From Druceiella hillmani (lineage: Eukaryota; Arthropoda; Insecta; Lepidoptera; Hepialidae): 64,000 nucleotides of DNA. Below the pieces are notes generated by a model. The model saw only the letters and a list, made by a program, of their open reading frames with translations. It had not been told where the DNA came from and made no database searches. This document shows positions 11,139 to 22,168 of this stretch, piece by piece. Both the position numbers and the translations under genes were made by a program. The stretch's first letter is position 1. Each line of letters opens with the position of its first letter. The stretch covers positions 12,790,501 to 12,854,500 of the forward strand of contig JAYKKI010000032.1 of assembly GCA_039881145.1 (NCBI GenBank). The letters run 5' to 3'.

Positions 11139-11200
11139 GTTTTAATTCTTATCTTGACGATTCTGTTGTCCGCTAGAATCGTCAAAATAAGGATTAAAAC
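11139..11200. ncRNA. Hairpin, 26-bp arms, 10-nt loop (candidate precursor or foldback)
   Basis: Left arm 11139-11164 and right arm 11175-11200 pair at 24 of 26 positions on DNA, and one of the two mismatches becomes a G-U wobble in plus-strand RNA. Loop 11165-11174. The hairpin lies just outside the 101-bp satellite. Length (62 nt) is in the pre-microRNA range, but nothing shows transcription. Confidence 0.4.
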
Positions 11201-12396
11201 ATAAAATGATTTTGGTTGCTGTAAAATATTTCGCTTAGAAAGAAAATTATTTGTCATTTAAATTAAAATGTCATGTTTTAACTTCGAAGATTTTGACGAA
11301 GAAGAAGTTCTCTCCTGTACGGACAACGTATTTTAATAGTCATTCGATCGTGGATCGTTGACAAGCGTCATTAGAGACTGAGAAATAATTTGGACAAATG
11401 TATTAAACGCCTTATAAGAGTTTGTTTGTTTAGTATCATTTAATAGAGCTTTTGGGCAGAAAGCACATAAAAATATGTGCGACAAAATAATTGATTTTAA
11501 AATGTAGTAAATTAATATTTAGTGGCAATCTTTTTTTGTTTTGTTTCGACAACCATGTTTTTTTTTCTTATCTTGTAACCTGTCAAGTCCGCTATCAGCA
11601 TTTTCCGTGTTCAAGCACTAATCGGTTTTGCGGTTTTTTGACAGACCAGCGGGGAGTACGAAAGGTGCTTTTTTACTGTTTTTAATTGATTCAAGGATTA
11701 ATTTTCTATTTAGAAGTTACTAGTTTTCGGCTAACTCTTTATTCGTGTGGGTTTGTTTGTTTAAATTTAAACATTTCGCATTTTACACTATGCGTATTTT
11801 ATTTAAAAAGATTCCGACTTTTGTAGCCCTTAAAGAAACTGAGTTTTAAGTTTATACGTTGATTTACATCCGTATCATGTTTCTTCGCCAAAAATTGTGC
11901 AATAAAAATGCTTCTAAACTGTAGTATTTTTCAACTGTGGCTACATATTTTTCATGCTTGTGCGGTTTTGTAAATTGTTTGAAGTTGCTTTATAAATACC
12001 GGCCTAATAATAAGTTTTAAATGAAGTGCAGTTTGGGTTAATACTGTGTTATGGGGATGCCTAACTATAAAGCCGTGGCAAAATGTAAAAGCTTTGTATT
12101 ATATTAGCAAAATTAGAAGGTTTTACCTAATGAAAACTGAACATATACGTAATATGCAATCAATACGGGCATCGATCTTAAATGTGTGTTGTCCACTATA
12201 ATCTTTTTCCTAATATTTTTTTTATGCAAACAAAGCATGAGAAACCAATCCCATGTTACCCACGTTACCATCAATGCGATAGACATTGAAGCACCATCTA
12301 TCACAATGCTCGTCCACTTCAGTTTCAATCAACGATTGTGTTGACAACTCGTGTATAGGAAGGTGATGGATTGCAAATTTGAAGTACGAGGAGTTT
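11201..12396. other. Unassigned DNA with one open minus-strand frame
   Basis: Mostly AT-rich and featureless. On the minus strand a frame without ATG stays open from about 12,404 to a stop at 12,232 (about 57 codons) and contains Cys-Asp-Arg-Trp-Cys-Phe-Asn-Val-Tyr-Arg-Ile. It is described among the findings; the overlapping 71-codon ATG frame looks like its shadow. Confidence 0.3.
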
Positions 12397-12495
12397 GAAA
12401 TAGTTGGTGTTGTATATATGTTTATCTATGAAATAGTAGGTGTTGTTTATATGTTTAAGTATGAAATAGTAGGTGTTGTATATATGTTTATGTAT
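12397..12495. repeat. 33-bp tandem repeat, three copies
   Basis: 'gaaatagtaggtgttgt' begins at 12,397, 12,430 and 12,463, i.e. every 33 bp. Confidence 0.93.
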
Positions 12496-12581
12496 ACGTC
12501 TAGGTTTATTTAAGCATGATATACTTTTCCAGGAGCTTTTACTGGCAAACATTTGTATAATTTGTTACTCGTATTTGTATC

Positions 12582-13029
12582 ATATTAACTTTCATCACTT
12601 TTTAGGCTCGCGTACATGAACGTGAGTTGTTTATCCTCGAAATTACGAATTTAACAAGTTTCCACCAGGCGCCATTTTTCTAAAGGGTTTTGATATAACT
12701 AAACAATTATCCAAAAAAGTTTTCACTGTTTACGTATTTTATGATCTATTATGAAAATTACCGAATATCTCGACTACCCAGGAAATATTCGATCGCGATA
12801 AGTATGATATTAACTTTCATCACTTTTTAGGCTCGCGTACATTGCATGAGTGTGAGTTGTTTTTCTACGAAATGACGAATTTAGCAAGCTTCCACCAGGC
12901 GCCTTTTTTCTAAAAGGTTTTGATATTACCAAACAATTATACAAAAAGTGTTCACTATTTACGTATTTTATGATTTATTATGAAAATTACGAATACCTGG
13001 ACTACCCAGGAAATATTCGATCGAGATAA
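12582..13029. repeat. Direct tandem duplication, about 225-bp unit, two copies
   Basis: 'atattaactttcatcactt' starts copies at 12,582 and 12,807. The match continues through 'ccaccaggcgcc' to 'ggaaatattcgatcg' in both. Copies differ at many sites, so the duplication is not very recent. No coding potential. Confidence 0.93.
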
Positions 13030-13984
13030 AAATGAGTTTAAATTTTATTCGGAACCTCAATAATGAGAGTTTTATTCTAATCGCCTTCGTAGTTTTGGCG
13101 TGGTATTCTAACAATCAAATAGTCAGACAACAATTCTTTAGTGATTATTTGATCGGGACAAAACGTAGCACAAGATTTAATTAGTACCCGAGATGATGCA
13201 TAATCTCGGAGAAATTCCTATTCAAATCGGTCCAGAACCGTACTACTGCCCAAAACAGCTAAATAAAAAAAAGTTTGAGAAACAATTTCCATAATTAAAC
13301 TTGATCTTCGCCTTTGCTTCTGTGGAAAAGGATAAAAGGAGGTGATGAAATTAAAGAAGGACATGTTATTTTGAAAAAAAAATCATCTAAGCATTTAAAA
13401 TGACTGTATTTTGAAATGCATACAATTGAAGTGATTGTGTTGTTACATATGTATTTTCATGGTTTTATCTCTAACGGAATTTTTTTTAATTGTAAAAAAA
13501 AATAATTTCGTTTTGGAATAACCGCCCTATATTACATCTTCGTTGAATAAAGCACATGGCACACTTAAGGTAGTTGTCGTGTAAAAGCGCTGTCAACGAG
13601 ATTTGCTGAATTTTTTATATATTATTCAAAATAATATCTGATTTATTTTAAAATTTAAGTATAATTTACAGTTTGGTTTTGGTAAAAATCGCTTTAAACA
13701 TCGTACAGTTAAAATTACAGGCTCAGTGGACATTTCACCACATTAAATTTTTTTTTGAAAACGCTACGAGGGATTTGCCTAAAAAAAATTAAGTCAATGT
13801 AAAATGATGTTATATTAAAATTTTGAAAAAAAAAATACTTAACGTTTAGTTTTGGTAAAATTGCTCTTGGAAATTTATACATAGAACATTACAGGAAAAG
13901 AAGGTATTCCAGCATATTTCAATTTATTTAAAAAAAAAGCAGTAAAGAACGGAATAATTATTTTTTTTTACAAAATGTTTATGC
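13030..13984. other. Unassigned, with a short retroelement-tail motif
   Basis: At about 13,212-13,265 'tattcaaatcggtccagaa' resembles the 'aaatcggtccagtagt' block of insect LINE/SINE tails (also seen at about 62,190). The rest is AT-rich with poly-A and poly-T runs and no recognised feature. Confidence 0.35.
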
Positions 13985-15070
13985 TATTAAAGTGGCCTGC
14001 TTTTGGGTAAAATAATAGGAATTTTTTTTTCTGTTTGAAGCGATTGTGTTAAAATAATAGTAAATATTGTTTTTTCTATTTGAAGCAATTGTGTTAAGTC
14101 CACTAAATGACGTTATATTACATAGGCATGGCACTGATACTTTCAAAATGATCCGCTTTTGGATAAAATAATAGTAAATATTGTTTTTTTCTATTTGAAG
14201 CAATTGTGTTAAGTCCACTCAATGACGTTATTTTATATAGGCATGGCATTGGTCCTTTCAAAGTGATCCGTTTTTTGATAAAATAATAGTAAATAATGTT
14301 TTTTTCTATTTGAAGCAATTGTGTTAAGTCCACTCAATGACGTTATTTTATATAGGCATGGCATTGGTACTTTCAAAGTGATCCGTTTTTTGATAAAATA
14401 ATAGTAAATAATGTTTTTTTCTATTTGAAGCAATTGTGTTAAGTCCACTCAATGACGTTATTTTATATAGGCATGGCATTGGTCCTTTCAAAGTGATCCG
14501 TTTTTTGATAAAATAATAGTAAATAATGTTTTTTTCTATTTGAAGCAATTGTGTTAAGTCCACTCAATGACGTTATTTTATATAGGCATGGCATTGGTAC
14601 TTTCAAAGTGATCCGTTTTTTGATAAAATAATAGTAAATAATGTTTTTTTTTCTATTTGAAGCAATTGTGTAAAGTCCACTCAATGACGTTATATTACAC
14701 AGGCATGGCATTGGTACTTTCAAAATGATCCGCTTTTGGATAAAATAATAGTAAATATTGTTTTTTCTATTTGAAGCAATTGTGTTAAGTTCACTCAATG
14801 ACGTTATATTACACAGGCATGGCATTGGTACTTTCAAAATGATCCGCTTTTGGATAAAATAATAGTAAATGTTTTTTTTATATATTTGAAGCAATTATGT
14901 TAAGTCCACTCAATGAGTTTATATTACATAGGCATGGCATTGGTACTTTCAAAGTGATCTGCTTTTGGGTAAAATAATAGTAAATGTTTGTTTTTCCATT
15001 CAAAGCAATTGTGCTAAGCCACTCAATGACGTTATATTACATAGGTATGGCATTAAGGCTTTCAAAGTGA
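13985..15070. repeat. 115-bp satellite array, about nine monomers
   Basis: 'ctatttgaagcaattgtgtt' recurs about every 115 bp from 14,080 to about 15,000, with 'ggcatggcattggtactttc' in each unit. The first unit is short (45 bp). Overlapping minus-strand frames of 71-143 codons arise because 115 is not a multiple of three, so each unit shifts frame; this argues against coding. Confidence 0.96.
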
Positions 15071-15649
15071 ATCTAAAAATCTCTTCTTTTTATGATCACT
15101 TTAAAAGCCCTAATCATCACATCTGCAATACGACTGCCTTTTTAATATACGTAATTTGTTTGATTCTATATCTTTCATCATAGTTCACGCGAGGCGCTAC
15201 TTGTGGCCACCTTTTTTACTCGAGTGCACCAGCACGAGACCGTAATGTTTTTCAGTTTTTTGTATGTGGATACGTATGTGTTATGCTTTATACTACCCTA
15301 TAGCCTAAACGATTTCATGGATTTTGATGTTTGAGGTGTTACAATAATTTGTCATAAATGCAGGTGTGACATGAGAATTTGAATATGGCGAGTGCTGATG
15401 GACACTTGTATTGAATAACTTATTTGTTTTAACGACCTTGTGAACTTTTTGTATGAGGTATCGACAAATAATAAATTACTTAATGCACAATATCGGTTTT
15501 CTTTAACGTTTGGACTGGTTGGAAGAAATATCTATAGGGGCAGACTAACCTTTGCGATAAATTGTGACTGTAGGCGAAAATTCGTAATCATGGTTACAGT
15601 CTAAGAGGACAAAGATAAACAATTAATTAAAAAAGTTAAAAAATCTCGA
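15071..15649. other. Unassigned AT-rich DNA
   Basis: Nothing recognisable apart from a small GC-richer patch at 15,185-15,245. Confidence 0.4.
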
Positions 15650-15775
15650 CTGCCTAATAAAAACTTGTGAAGGAGTAAAAGTTGCGCACAGTGATGACTC
15701 GCAATAGGAATCTTGCAGGCATTCTGGTCGAAGCCTACACTGTCACGTGTATGGCAGACGATGATGATAAATCTA
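15650..15775 (+). pseudogene. LINE 3' tail fragment
   Basis: The plus strand reads Val-Glu-Ala-Tyr ... Ala-Asp-Asp-Asp-Asp-Lys near 15,730-15,770, like the 'l-EAY ... DDDD' ending of insect non-LTR retrotransposon ORF2. Upstream 'Val-Ala-His-Ser-Asp-Asp-Ser-Gln' resembles the preceding 'A-DR-W' segment in another frame. A worn fragment of about 120 bp. Confidence 0.4.
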
Positions 15776-15934
15776 CTGAATGGTAGACATATCCATACAG
15801 CTGTAGTTTCGCATAACCTGAACGAGTAGTTTTATACCACTGGCTGTTGGTCTTCTTTGTGCATCATCGATTTTTGGATAGTAAAAGTTTAGTGAGTGAG
15901 AAACTAACCGCATTTTAAAGTCATAAACCTGTAC

Positions 15935-16100
15935 TATACTACTCGCGAAGTTGATCGAAGTTAGGTGAAGAAAATAGTGTAGAGAGGTACTTCGATTCGC
16001 TTTGTGCATACTTCAGCTGTACTTCAGATGTATTTCAGACTGCGATCAACTTCGACGAGCACCTCGTCGAGGTAACTTTGCGAGTAGTGTAGAGGGCGTT
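15935..16100. repeat. Degenerate foldback around 'tactcgcgaagttgatcg'
   Basis: 'actactcgcgaagttgatcg' at about 15,938 faces 'gcgatcaacttcg' (about 16,042) and 'aactttgcgagtagtgta' (about 16,074), partly interrupted by a 'cgacgagcacctcgtcg' dyad. It looks like a worn inverted-repeat element. Confidence 0.5.
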
Positions 16101-16386
16101 ATAGATTTTTGTTGTTTAAATATTTTTAGTTTGGTTTATATTTCGCAATCGAATTTTTTATTTGTAATTAATTTTTTTTCTTCATTTTCTATAGGTATAA
16201 CATATGCGTTAAGTGTAACATCAACGAATGCACTTAAGACGCCAGAAAGTTCCATGTGCATTATAAAATTAATATTTTTATTATTGATTTTTTTCTTAAT
16301 CACAAATAATTTAATAAGGAACATATTTAGAATGAATTGCTGACAAAATTGTTATTGGAACCCTCGACCTGCAAATTGGTCTCCAA
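16101..16386. other. Unassigned AT-rich DNA
   Basis: Two overlapping frames on opposite strands (16,002-16,343 plus and 16,136-16,324 minus) have no recognisable features. Confidence 0.35.
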
Positions 16387-16425
16387 CTTGGTATGTTATT
16401 AAGTAAACATTAATAACATACCAAG
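16387..16425. repeat. Perfect hairpin, 16-bp arms, 7-nt loop
   Basis: 'cttggtatgttattaa' (16,387-16,402) and its exact complement (16,410-16,425) flank 'gtaaaca'. Too short for a typical animal pre-microRNA; it may be a remnant of a palindromic element. Confidence 0.95.
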
Positions 16426-16459
16426 TGCGAGTCTAAATATTCCCGTGTCATTGTATTTT

Positions 16460-16560
16460 AGCGGGTGAACAGGCGGGTTTCATACAAGCATAGGGCACGA
16501 TAGTCGCAGTGGCGTCGCATTTGCATCGTTATCGGTCGCCGCCGTCGCACAATGGAGTAT
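16460..16560. promoter_or_regulatory. Small GC-rich island with octamer
   Basis: About 100 bp rich in CpG ('cgcagtggcgtcgcatttgc', 'cggtcgccgccgtcgc') with ATTTGCAT at 16,519-16,526, the second octamer in a GC island in this window (other at 7,256). Speculative regulatory block. Confidence 0.18.
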
Positions 16561-16756
16561 TTGACTCAAGCAATCGGACAAAATTAATTTTATCATTTTA
16601 AACTATTTAATATTACATTACGATCTTCATCGGTAAATAGGTAATTCAAATGGTCATTAAAATATGGGTCAGTGCCTGTCGGGATACACAAAGAATAGGG
16701 TTCCGTAATTGTCTATTTCTCATAAAATTGGTAATGTAAGTTAACAAATAGCTTTA

Positions 16757-17124
16757 GTCTAGAACAGGGGTATCCCAACATAATTGTGTGGAGGGCCAGG
16801 TTTATTATTTTTGAAACCGTAGCGGGCCAATAGCATAGTGAACTTTAAATTAAAAAAAAACAGTAATTTTAATTTATCAACATGAATAATTTATAAAAAA
16901 AGAAAGCCTCAAGTTTATAAATTACCGCACTAATGAGAAGACTGACATTTTTGTTGTTTGCACAGTGTATCTATGACATCTGATATTTTAGAAGTAGCGC
17001 AGAATGCTTGTAAGATGGGTGTCTGATGTTTTTAAAGTTTTAATTACCTCGCGGGCCGGATGCAGGGCCTTTGCGGGCCGCATCGTGGCCCGGGGCCCGT
17101 ATGTTGGACGGGCCTGGTCTAGAA
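16757..17124. mobile_element. Non-autonomous hAT transposon with 8-bp target duplication
   Basis: Element 16,765-17,116 (352 bp) begins CAGGGGTATCCCAACATA and ends in the complement of CAGGCCCGTCCAACATAC. It is bounded by identical 8-bp copies of GTCTAGAA (16,757-16,764 and 17,117-17,124). An 8-bp duplication, CAGGGGT-type termini and subterminal 'gggcc' clusters ('gagggccagg', 'cgcgggccgg', 'gtggcccggggcc') are typical of hAT elements of the Charlie/Tip100 kind. The interior has no transposase, so movement would have depended on an autonomous relative. The identical duplication indicates a moderately young insertion. The 67-codon frame inside (17,004-17,207) crosses the right end and is not a gene. 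Confidence 0.9.
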
Positions 17125-18059
17125 GTTCTATTCTAACGCCAGTAGCTAAAAGACGTTATATTCTAAGCTTTTTCCAGATTTTTTTAGACTCATCTTTAAA
17201 AAATTAGAGGGGAGAGACATCGTATTGACCTTTGAAGCTTAATATTTTGAAAATGATGAAACAAGAAATAGTAAAAGAAACCTAAATGTAATCTTAAAAG
17301 ACGTAAAGAAAGATACTTAATGAGAAGAGGGAAAAAACCATTTTTCACCCTTATTTTACGTACCCTGAAAATAATTTATTTTCGAGATACTTAGAATTAA
17401 TAATAATTTTTTATACAATAAAATCCTCCATATAAAGAATCTGTTGAAAATTTCACACACACAAGTATTATCAGGAACTTTGAATTATTTAGCACCAACG
17501 TCACCAACAATCTCAAACTTTTGTGTGTAAAAATATTTCTTCTCGCGAACCATCACAGTTCCATTTATTTATCAGTATTAATGATATATCATTTCCTTCT
17601 TCCAGTAGAGTTCGATTCTAGTCGAATATCTCTTCCAAATGTTTGATCAACCTTGTGGCTATAAGTATATTTCAGCAATTGTGGCTATAACTTTGTGTCA
17701 AAGTCGATACCATCTGGAGTTACATGGCGTTCCTTTTTAGTCTCCTGTAAGACTGAGTAGCAAGGATACAACGTCTCATCCGCAATTCATACAAATTCAC
17801 ACTGCTTTAATGAAAGATCACCTTTTACAAATTTTGAAATCGCTTGAAGTGGTGACAGTCGTGGTGCCTTTTCTTATCACTATCTTGTCTGCACTTTTTG
17901 CCTTTATTGAATATTGTGAGATTGACAAGCATCTAATTTACCCGTCGTTCTTAATTTTTCTTGAGCAGCAAAAGATAATTCCATGGCATCCACGATACTA
18001 TCTTAAAATATCTTTATTTATCACTGAGACACATTTTGAGCAAATGAAATTTGGCCAAT
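17125..18059. other. Unassigned AT-rich DNA
   Basis: No repeat or gene recognised. A 134-codon plus frame starts at 17,810 and runs into the candidate exon below; its first half (a hydrophobic stretch) matches nothing I know. Confidence 0.35.
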
Positions 18060-18132
18060 TTTTAGAGGTAAATGCCCCGCAGTGCATCGCGCGATTAGAC
18101 ACGGCCGACACGCGACACCACGCTCAGGTAAG
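18060..18132 (+). other. Possible short exon ending at a strong donor
   Basis: A GC-rich block sits between 'aatttttag' (acceptor-like) and CAG|GTAAGA (donor consensus, exon edge at about 18,127). The frame through it is open and encodes Asn-Ala-Pro-Gln-Cys-Ile-Ala-Arg-Leu-Asp-Thr. I do not recognise it. It could be a coding or untranslated exon of a gene lying mostly outside the window, or chance. Confidence 0.2.
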
Positions 18133-18263
18133 AAAGATACGTGTGGTGGGCGCAGTGCAGAATGGCGGTAAGGTGGGACTGTTGACAGATAATAAATTGT
18201 TCGTTTTAAATTAAAACAAGCTATGTAGCAGGTTATTTTTATTAAGGTGTGTTAATACGGAGA

Positions 18264-18520
18264 CTACAACATTTTATAAGTATGTGAAAATGAGTTCTGG
18301 AATTCGGAAAGACGTGAAAAATATTTGAAACAATTGTTTATTTTTTTTAATAAGTTCCATGTTATAAACGAGAGCATGCGGGACTGTAGCGAATTTCTTT
18401 TTCCCTGCGCAATCGTATCGTCACCGGTGCATCGTTTGTGCACATAGTTTCGCAATCGCTGCACCGTTTGGACGCCAATTTCTCGAAAACCGTTCAAGAG
18501 CTGGAGTCGCGAGCTGGGAC
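18264..18520 (-). repeat. Dispersed repeat, copy 1 (related to 47,908-48,150)
   Basis: Read on the minus strand it contains 'cggtgcagcgattgcgaaac' and 'acgattgcgcagggaaaaag' followed by 'cgctacagtcccgc'. The same two blocks occur on the plus strand at 47,967 and 48,108. The order of the blocks differs in spacing, not in type. Both are GC-rich against the background. Class unknown; probably a transposable-element body. Confidence 0.6.
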
Positions 18521-18699
18521 CGGTGACAATAATTTTTTTATTTTAAGTTTATTATTTTGTAGACCAGGTAAACTACGTAAAAGTTCTAAATTTGATATTT
18601 TATTTGTATCTGATATATACACGTATAAATATATTTGTTTTTTTCTTGTTATAATAAATTAATTCATCTCAAAATTTACAGCCTACTCCATATTTATAT

Positions 18700-18815
18700 T
18701 TAACATTTGTACTGTGTTTGGGTGTAAGAAATTGTTCATTAGGTGATAAGCATTAAGTCTGTCGCCTGTTATGTAAAGTTAATAATAAAGATTCATAAAT
18801 AAATAAATAAAATAA
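18700..18815 (+). mobile_element. SINE/LINE 3' tail with (AAAT)n end
   Basis: 'gcattaagtctgtcgcctg' followed by 'taataaagattcataaat' and an AAAT repeat. This is a slightly altered version of the 'ttaagtccgcc ... caataaagt ... (aaat)n' 3' end shared by many lepidopteran retroposons; compare the SINE at 6,182. The 5' part is not identifiable. Confidence 0.55.
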
Positions 18816-20404
18816 TTATGTTGACCCTGAAATCGATAAATAGATTTTATTATCATTAAAAATTTTAAATCATTTGGAGTTCCCTTACGGGCACGGGCGT
18901 TTACTTAAAGAATTTTAATGATTTTTTTAAGTTGTAATGGTATTTTTTAAGAATTTTAATTAATTATATTATGGACCACGAATGTGGTAAAAGCTTTGCC
19001 CTTTTCAACGTCAGTAACATTATTTAAATATGGAATGTTTTTAATAAACTCATAATTATTGTATGTTATTTGTGAAATTTTAATTATGATTACCACAGGC
19101 GTACAGTTTAAGTTAAACCAACAGGATATTTAGAGTTTAATAAACGAGTAATTGTGTTTATAAGCCCATTATACCTACTTCGTGGAACCGCAGAAATTCA
19201 TGTTGTGCAACAATAATCTCTTTTTAAAAGCTGTTCACGGCCTGGAGAGACCTTGCCTTGATGGATATCATTTATAATTGACCATGTGACTGAATCACTT
19301 GCCGATGTTCCGAGAAGCACGTTTCCTGTTCCATCTACCCCCAAGGCGTTGCGGTGTTAAAATGGTATTTCGAAAATTGTGACGCACGCCTCAAGGTCAC
19401 ATTAATGTCGCAGCGTTTCAAACGAATACGGATCAAAATGCAATTACGATTGTCAATTTGAATGGATTCTTTATAAGTTGTTTATATCAATTTAAACATT
19501 ATGATTTATTAATTTTATGTAGACGGGGAGATGTGCAAACCGGTTTGATTGCATATAACTTTGAAAGAGAAGCAGGAACTTGTTATAACATTTTGTCGCT
19601 CCGGTGACACAGATCTCCCAAATGAAGTAATCGTATTACGACCGATATTGTTTTGTAATTTACAAATTATTTGGTTGACATTGTTTTTAATTTAGCACGC
19701 CTGAGGTTACTATTGTGTTTTGCAGTGCGAACCTTTTAATCATGATAATACCCGTGAGAATTAAGCTACTGAATTTCGGCTGAGGTTTTGGTTAAATACA
19801 CAATATAATAAATTTTATTGGACCAATCGACAATCTTTTTAACAAAAATCATTTAACAGAGACGTAATTTCATGTGACCCATTGGAAAAAGTGAGTGACA
19901 AGTAACTAAATAAGTTTGTTTATCCGAAAACGTCTTTTAGAGAAGTAGAATCACGACGATTGCATTGTCGTTAGATGAGAGTGCTTAAGATAACTATTAT
20001 CAATAATACGAGTATTGGCTAGGAAAACCGAATCTACCCTTAACGACTAACCCTTAATTAAAGATATTTAAGCGAAAATATCATTACTTAAGGTCCTGCC
20101 GTTTTGTGTCTTGGTTGCCTAGGAAAGCGAAATTTATTATAATAGTAAAGACCTTTTTGATAGGTTTACACGGCATTATCAAAATATCACGTAGATCAGA
20201 GCATCACTGTGGAAATGAAGGAAATTACTAACATGTATTTGTACGTATTACAGAGATAGTGTATTTGTTTGAAACGTGTGCGAATTCGTGTTCAGCCTTT
20301 AATGTTGTTCCTAATATTGTTAAGGTATGTTTTTACTGGTAATTTATTATATATCAGTTAAAATATGTTTATAAACAACTGGACCATTAATATTTGTGCA
20401 TGTT
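18816..20404. other. Unassigned DNA; one nuclear-receptor half-site in a GC-richer patch
   Basis: Mostly AT-rich. At 19,190-19,440 complexity rises and the sequence contains TCAAGGTCA (19,391-19,399), the extended half-site bound by FTZ-F1/ERR-type receptors. A single match is weak evidence. Nothing else recognised. Confidence 0.3.
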
Positions 20405-20910
20405 TTTCATTGATATTACGTTATTGTATAAATTTTATTTCTCATCTAAACAAAAATTCGTGCCTTTGTAGTATAACACTACAGTACATAACTGCCATAT
20501 TTAATAACTTATGTAAAACAGTGAATACTTGAATTACCGGTTAAAAGTATGGTTGAGTATTTGTCCTCTTTGTTTTCCATCGATATTACGTTATTGTATA
20601 AATTTTATTTCTCATCTGAACAAAAATTCGTGCCTTTGTAGTATAACTTTGTAGCATAACTGCCATATTTAATAACTTATGTAAAACAGTGAATACTTGA
20701 ATTACCGTTTAAAAGTATGGTTGAATATTTGTCCTCTTTGTTTTCCATCGATATTACGTTATTGTATAAATTTTATTTCTCATCTGAACAAAAATTCGTG
20801 CGTTTGTAGTATAACACATAATAGTACATAATAATAGTACATAACTGCCATATTTAATAACTTATGTAAAACAGTGAATACTTGAATTACTGTTTAAAAG
20901 GGTGGTTGAG
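20405..20910. repeat. About 170-bp tandem repeat, nearly three copies
   Basis: 'atattacgttattgtataaa' begins at 20,413, 20,583 and 20,751 (periods 170 and 168). Each unit includes 'caaaaattcgtgcctttgta' and 'acagtgaatacttgaatta'. The third unit carries a short 'taatagtacata' duplication. Confidence 0.94.
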
Positions 20911-21119
20911 ATTAATTGAGGGAGAAGTTACATTTCTACTAATTCCTTTTAAAAGTTATTTAATTCATTCATTCACTCATACCGGTTTTTAGGTATTTAA
21001 GAATAAAAGTACTTATGAAATTTGCCAATAGGGCATTAGCTTCCTGATCGTTACACAGAGATCTTTACGGCTGGTACACGGCATCATTATTTAAAAACAC
21101 AAGTATCTTAATTGAATAA
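20911..21119. other. Unassigned AT-rich DNA
   Basis: Nothing recognisable. Confidence 0.4.
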
Positions 21120-21420
21120 GAGGTCATCGCTCGAACGAACGAAAGTAAAACGGTCCCAGCGGACCATATCGGCGGGCCCCAACTAGCGGTCACGGAGGTT
21201 GGCGTTGAAGATAATTTGTAGATTTTTAAAAGTGAAAAGTGTGAATGGAATAGGCCGATGGTGCGGGGCTGGGAGGGGCGTGGTCCTCCCAAATTTGGGC
21301 GGCGTGGGTCGAGCCGGTCGGATTTTTTGGGCGGTTTTGGTATTATGTCGTTTGGTTGCTTTCAATTTCTGTTTCGATTTGCAACTGGCGTGGGTTTGCG
21401 GGGGCCTTTTATGAATGTGA
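21120..21420. promoter_or_regulatory. GC-rich island, possible promoter or untranslated exon
   Basis: An abrupt rise in GC and CpG ('acggtcccagcggaccat', 'gcgggccccaactagcgg', 'gtggtcctcccaaatttggg'). Four frames of 60-75 codons overlap here on both strands, as expected in GC-rich DNA, and none is recognisable. An imperfect dyad 'ggtccc agc ggacc' lies at about 21,152. Function is unknown. Confidence 0.22.
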
Positions 21421-21774
21421 AGAAATGGGTTAATTTAATTTTTAATTCAACACAAAAATATTATTGTCTGTGAAATTAGTAGAAAGTTTGTTCTTAATTA
21501 TGAAGTTTTAAGTGCCAACACTTAGAAGGTGTTATGTTAGATATACAGTTTGTTAAACGGAATATATTATGAATGACATTAATAAAAAAAGTATAGTATG
21601 GCGCTTAATTATTTTCCTATGCACTACACATTTATATATTAATGAATGAATTCTCGATTTCATTACGAAATTTATTTGTTTTTTTCAACTATTTATAAAT
21701 AAATTGATTACCTTTTAGTTTTTAATCTATTGAAAAAAATTGATCTCCTGGAAAAGTTTCCTAAAATAGTAATA
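21421..21774. other. Unassigned AT-rich DNA
   Basis: Nothing recognisable. Confidence 0.4.
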
Positions 21775-22168
21775 TTTTTATTACAATCGTAATATCACAA
21801 GGTAAAACATGTTATTTATTGCGGAAGGTTGCAAGAAATAATGGATAAAAATAGAAACAAACTATAGAAATAATAATTTATACGTATAGAAAAATTAAAG
21901 ATTTTTGTCTCACCCCCACACCCGACTGCCAAATTTTGAATGATATATTGATGTTGAATACTGAAATCATATCATTATTTCAATCGTAGAATTACAAGGT
22001 AAAACATGTTATTTATTGTGGAAGATTGGAAGAAATAACGGATAAACATTTAAACAAACTAAAGAAATAATAATTTATGACGACGTATAGAAAAATTAAA
22101 GATTTTTGTCTCACCCCCACTCCCGACTGCCAAATTTTGAATGATACATTGATGTTGAAGACTGAAAA
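21775..22168. repeat. About 197-bp direct tandem duplication, two copies
   Basis: 'ggtaaaacatgttatttatt' at 21,801 and 21,998. Matching continues through 'gatttttgtctcaccccca' to 'ccgactgccaaattttgaa' in both copies, with scattered substitutions and a 4-bp insertion in the second. Confidence 0.95.

Noticed and set aside
13979..14894. A ladder of overlapping minus-strand frames (71-143 codons) with repeated Met-Asp-Leu-Thr-Gln-Leu-Leu-Gln motifs, resembling a repeat protein
   Set aside because: The 115-bp unit is not a multiple of three, so each unit changes frame. The frames are by-products of a homogeneous satellite.
21183..21473. Four overlapping 60-75-codon frames in a GC-rich island
   Set aside because: Frames on both strands and in several phases are expected where stop codons are depleted by GC content. 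None has family features or clear splice sites.
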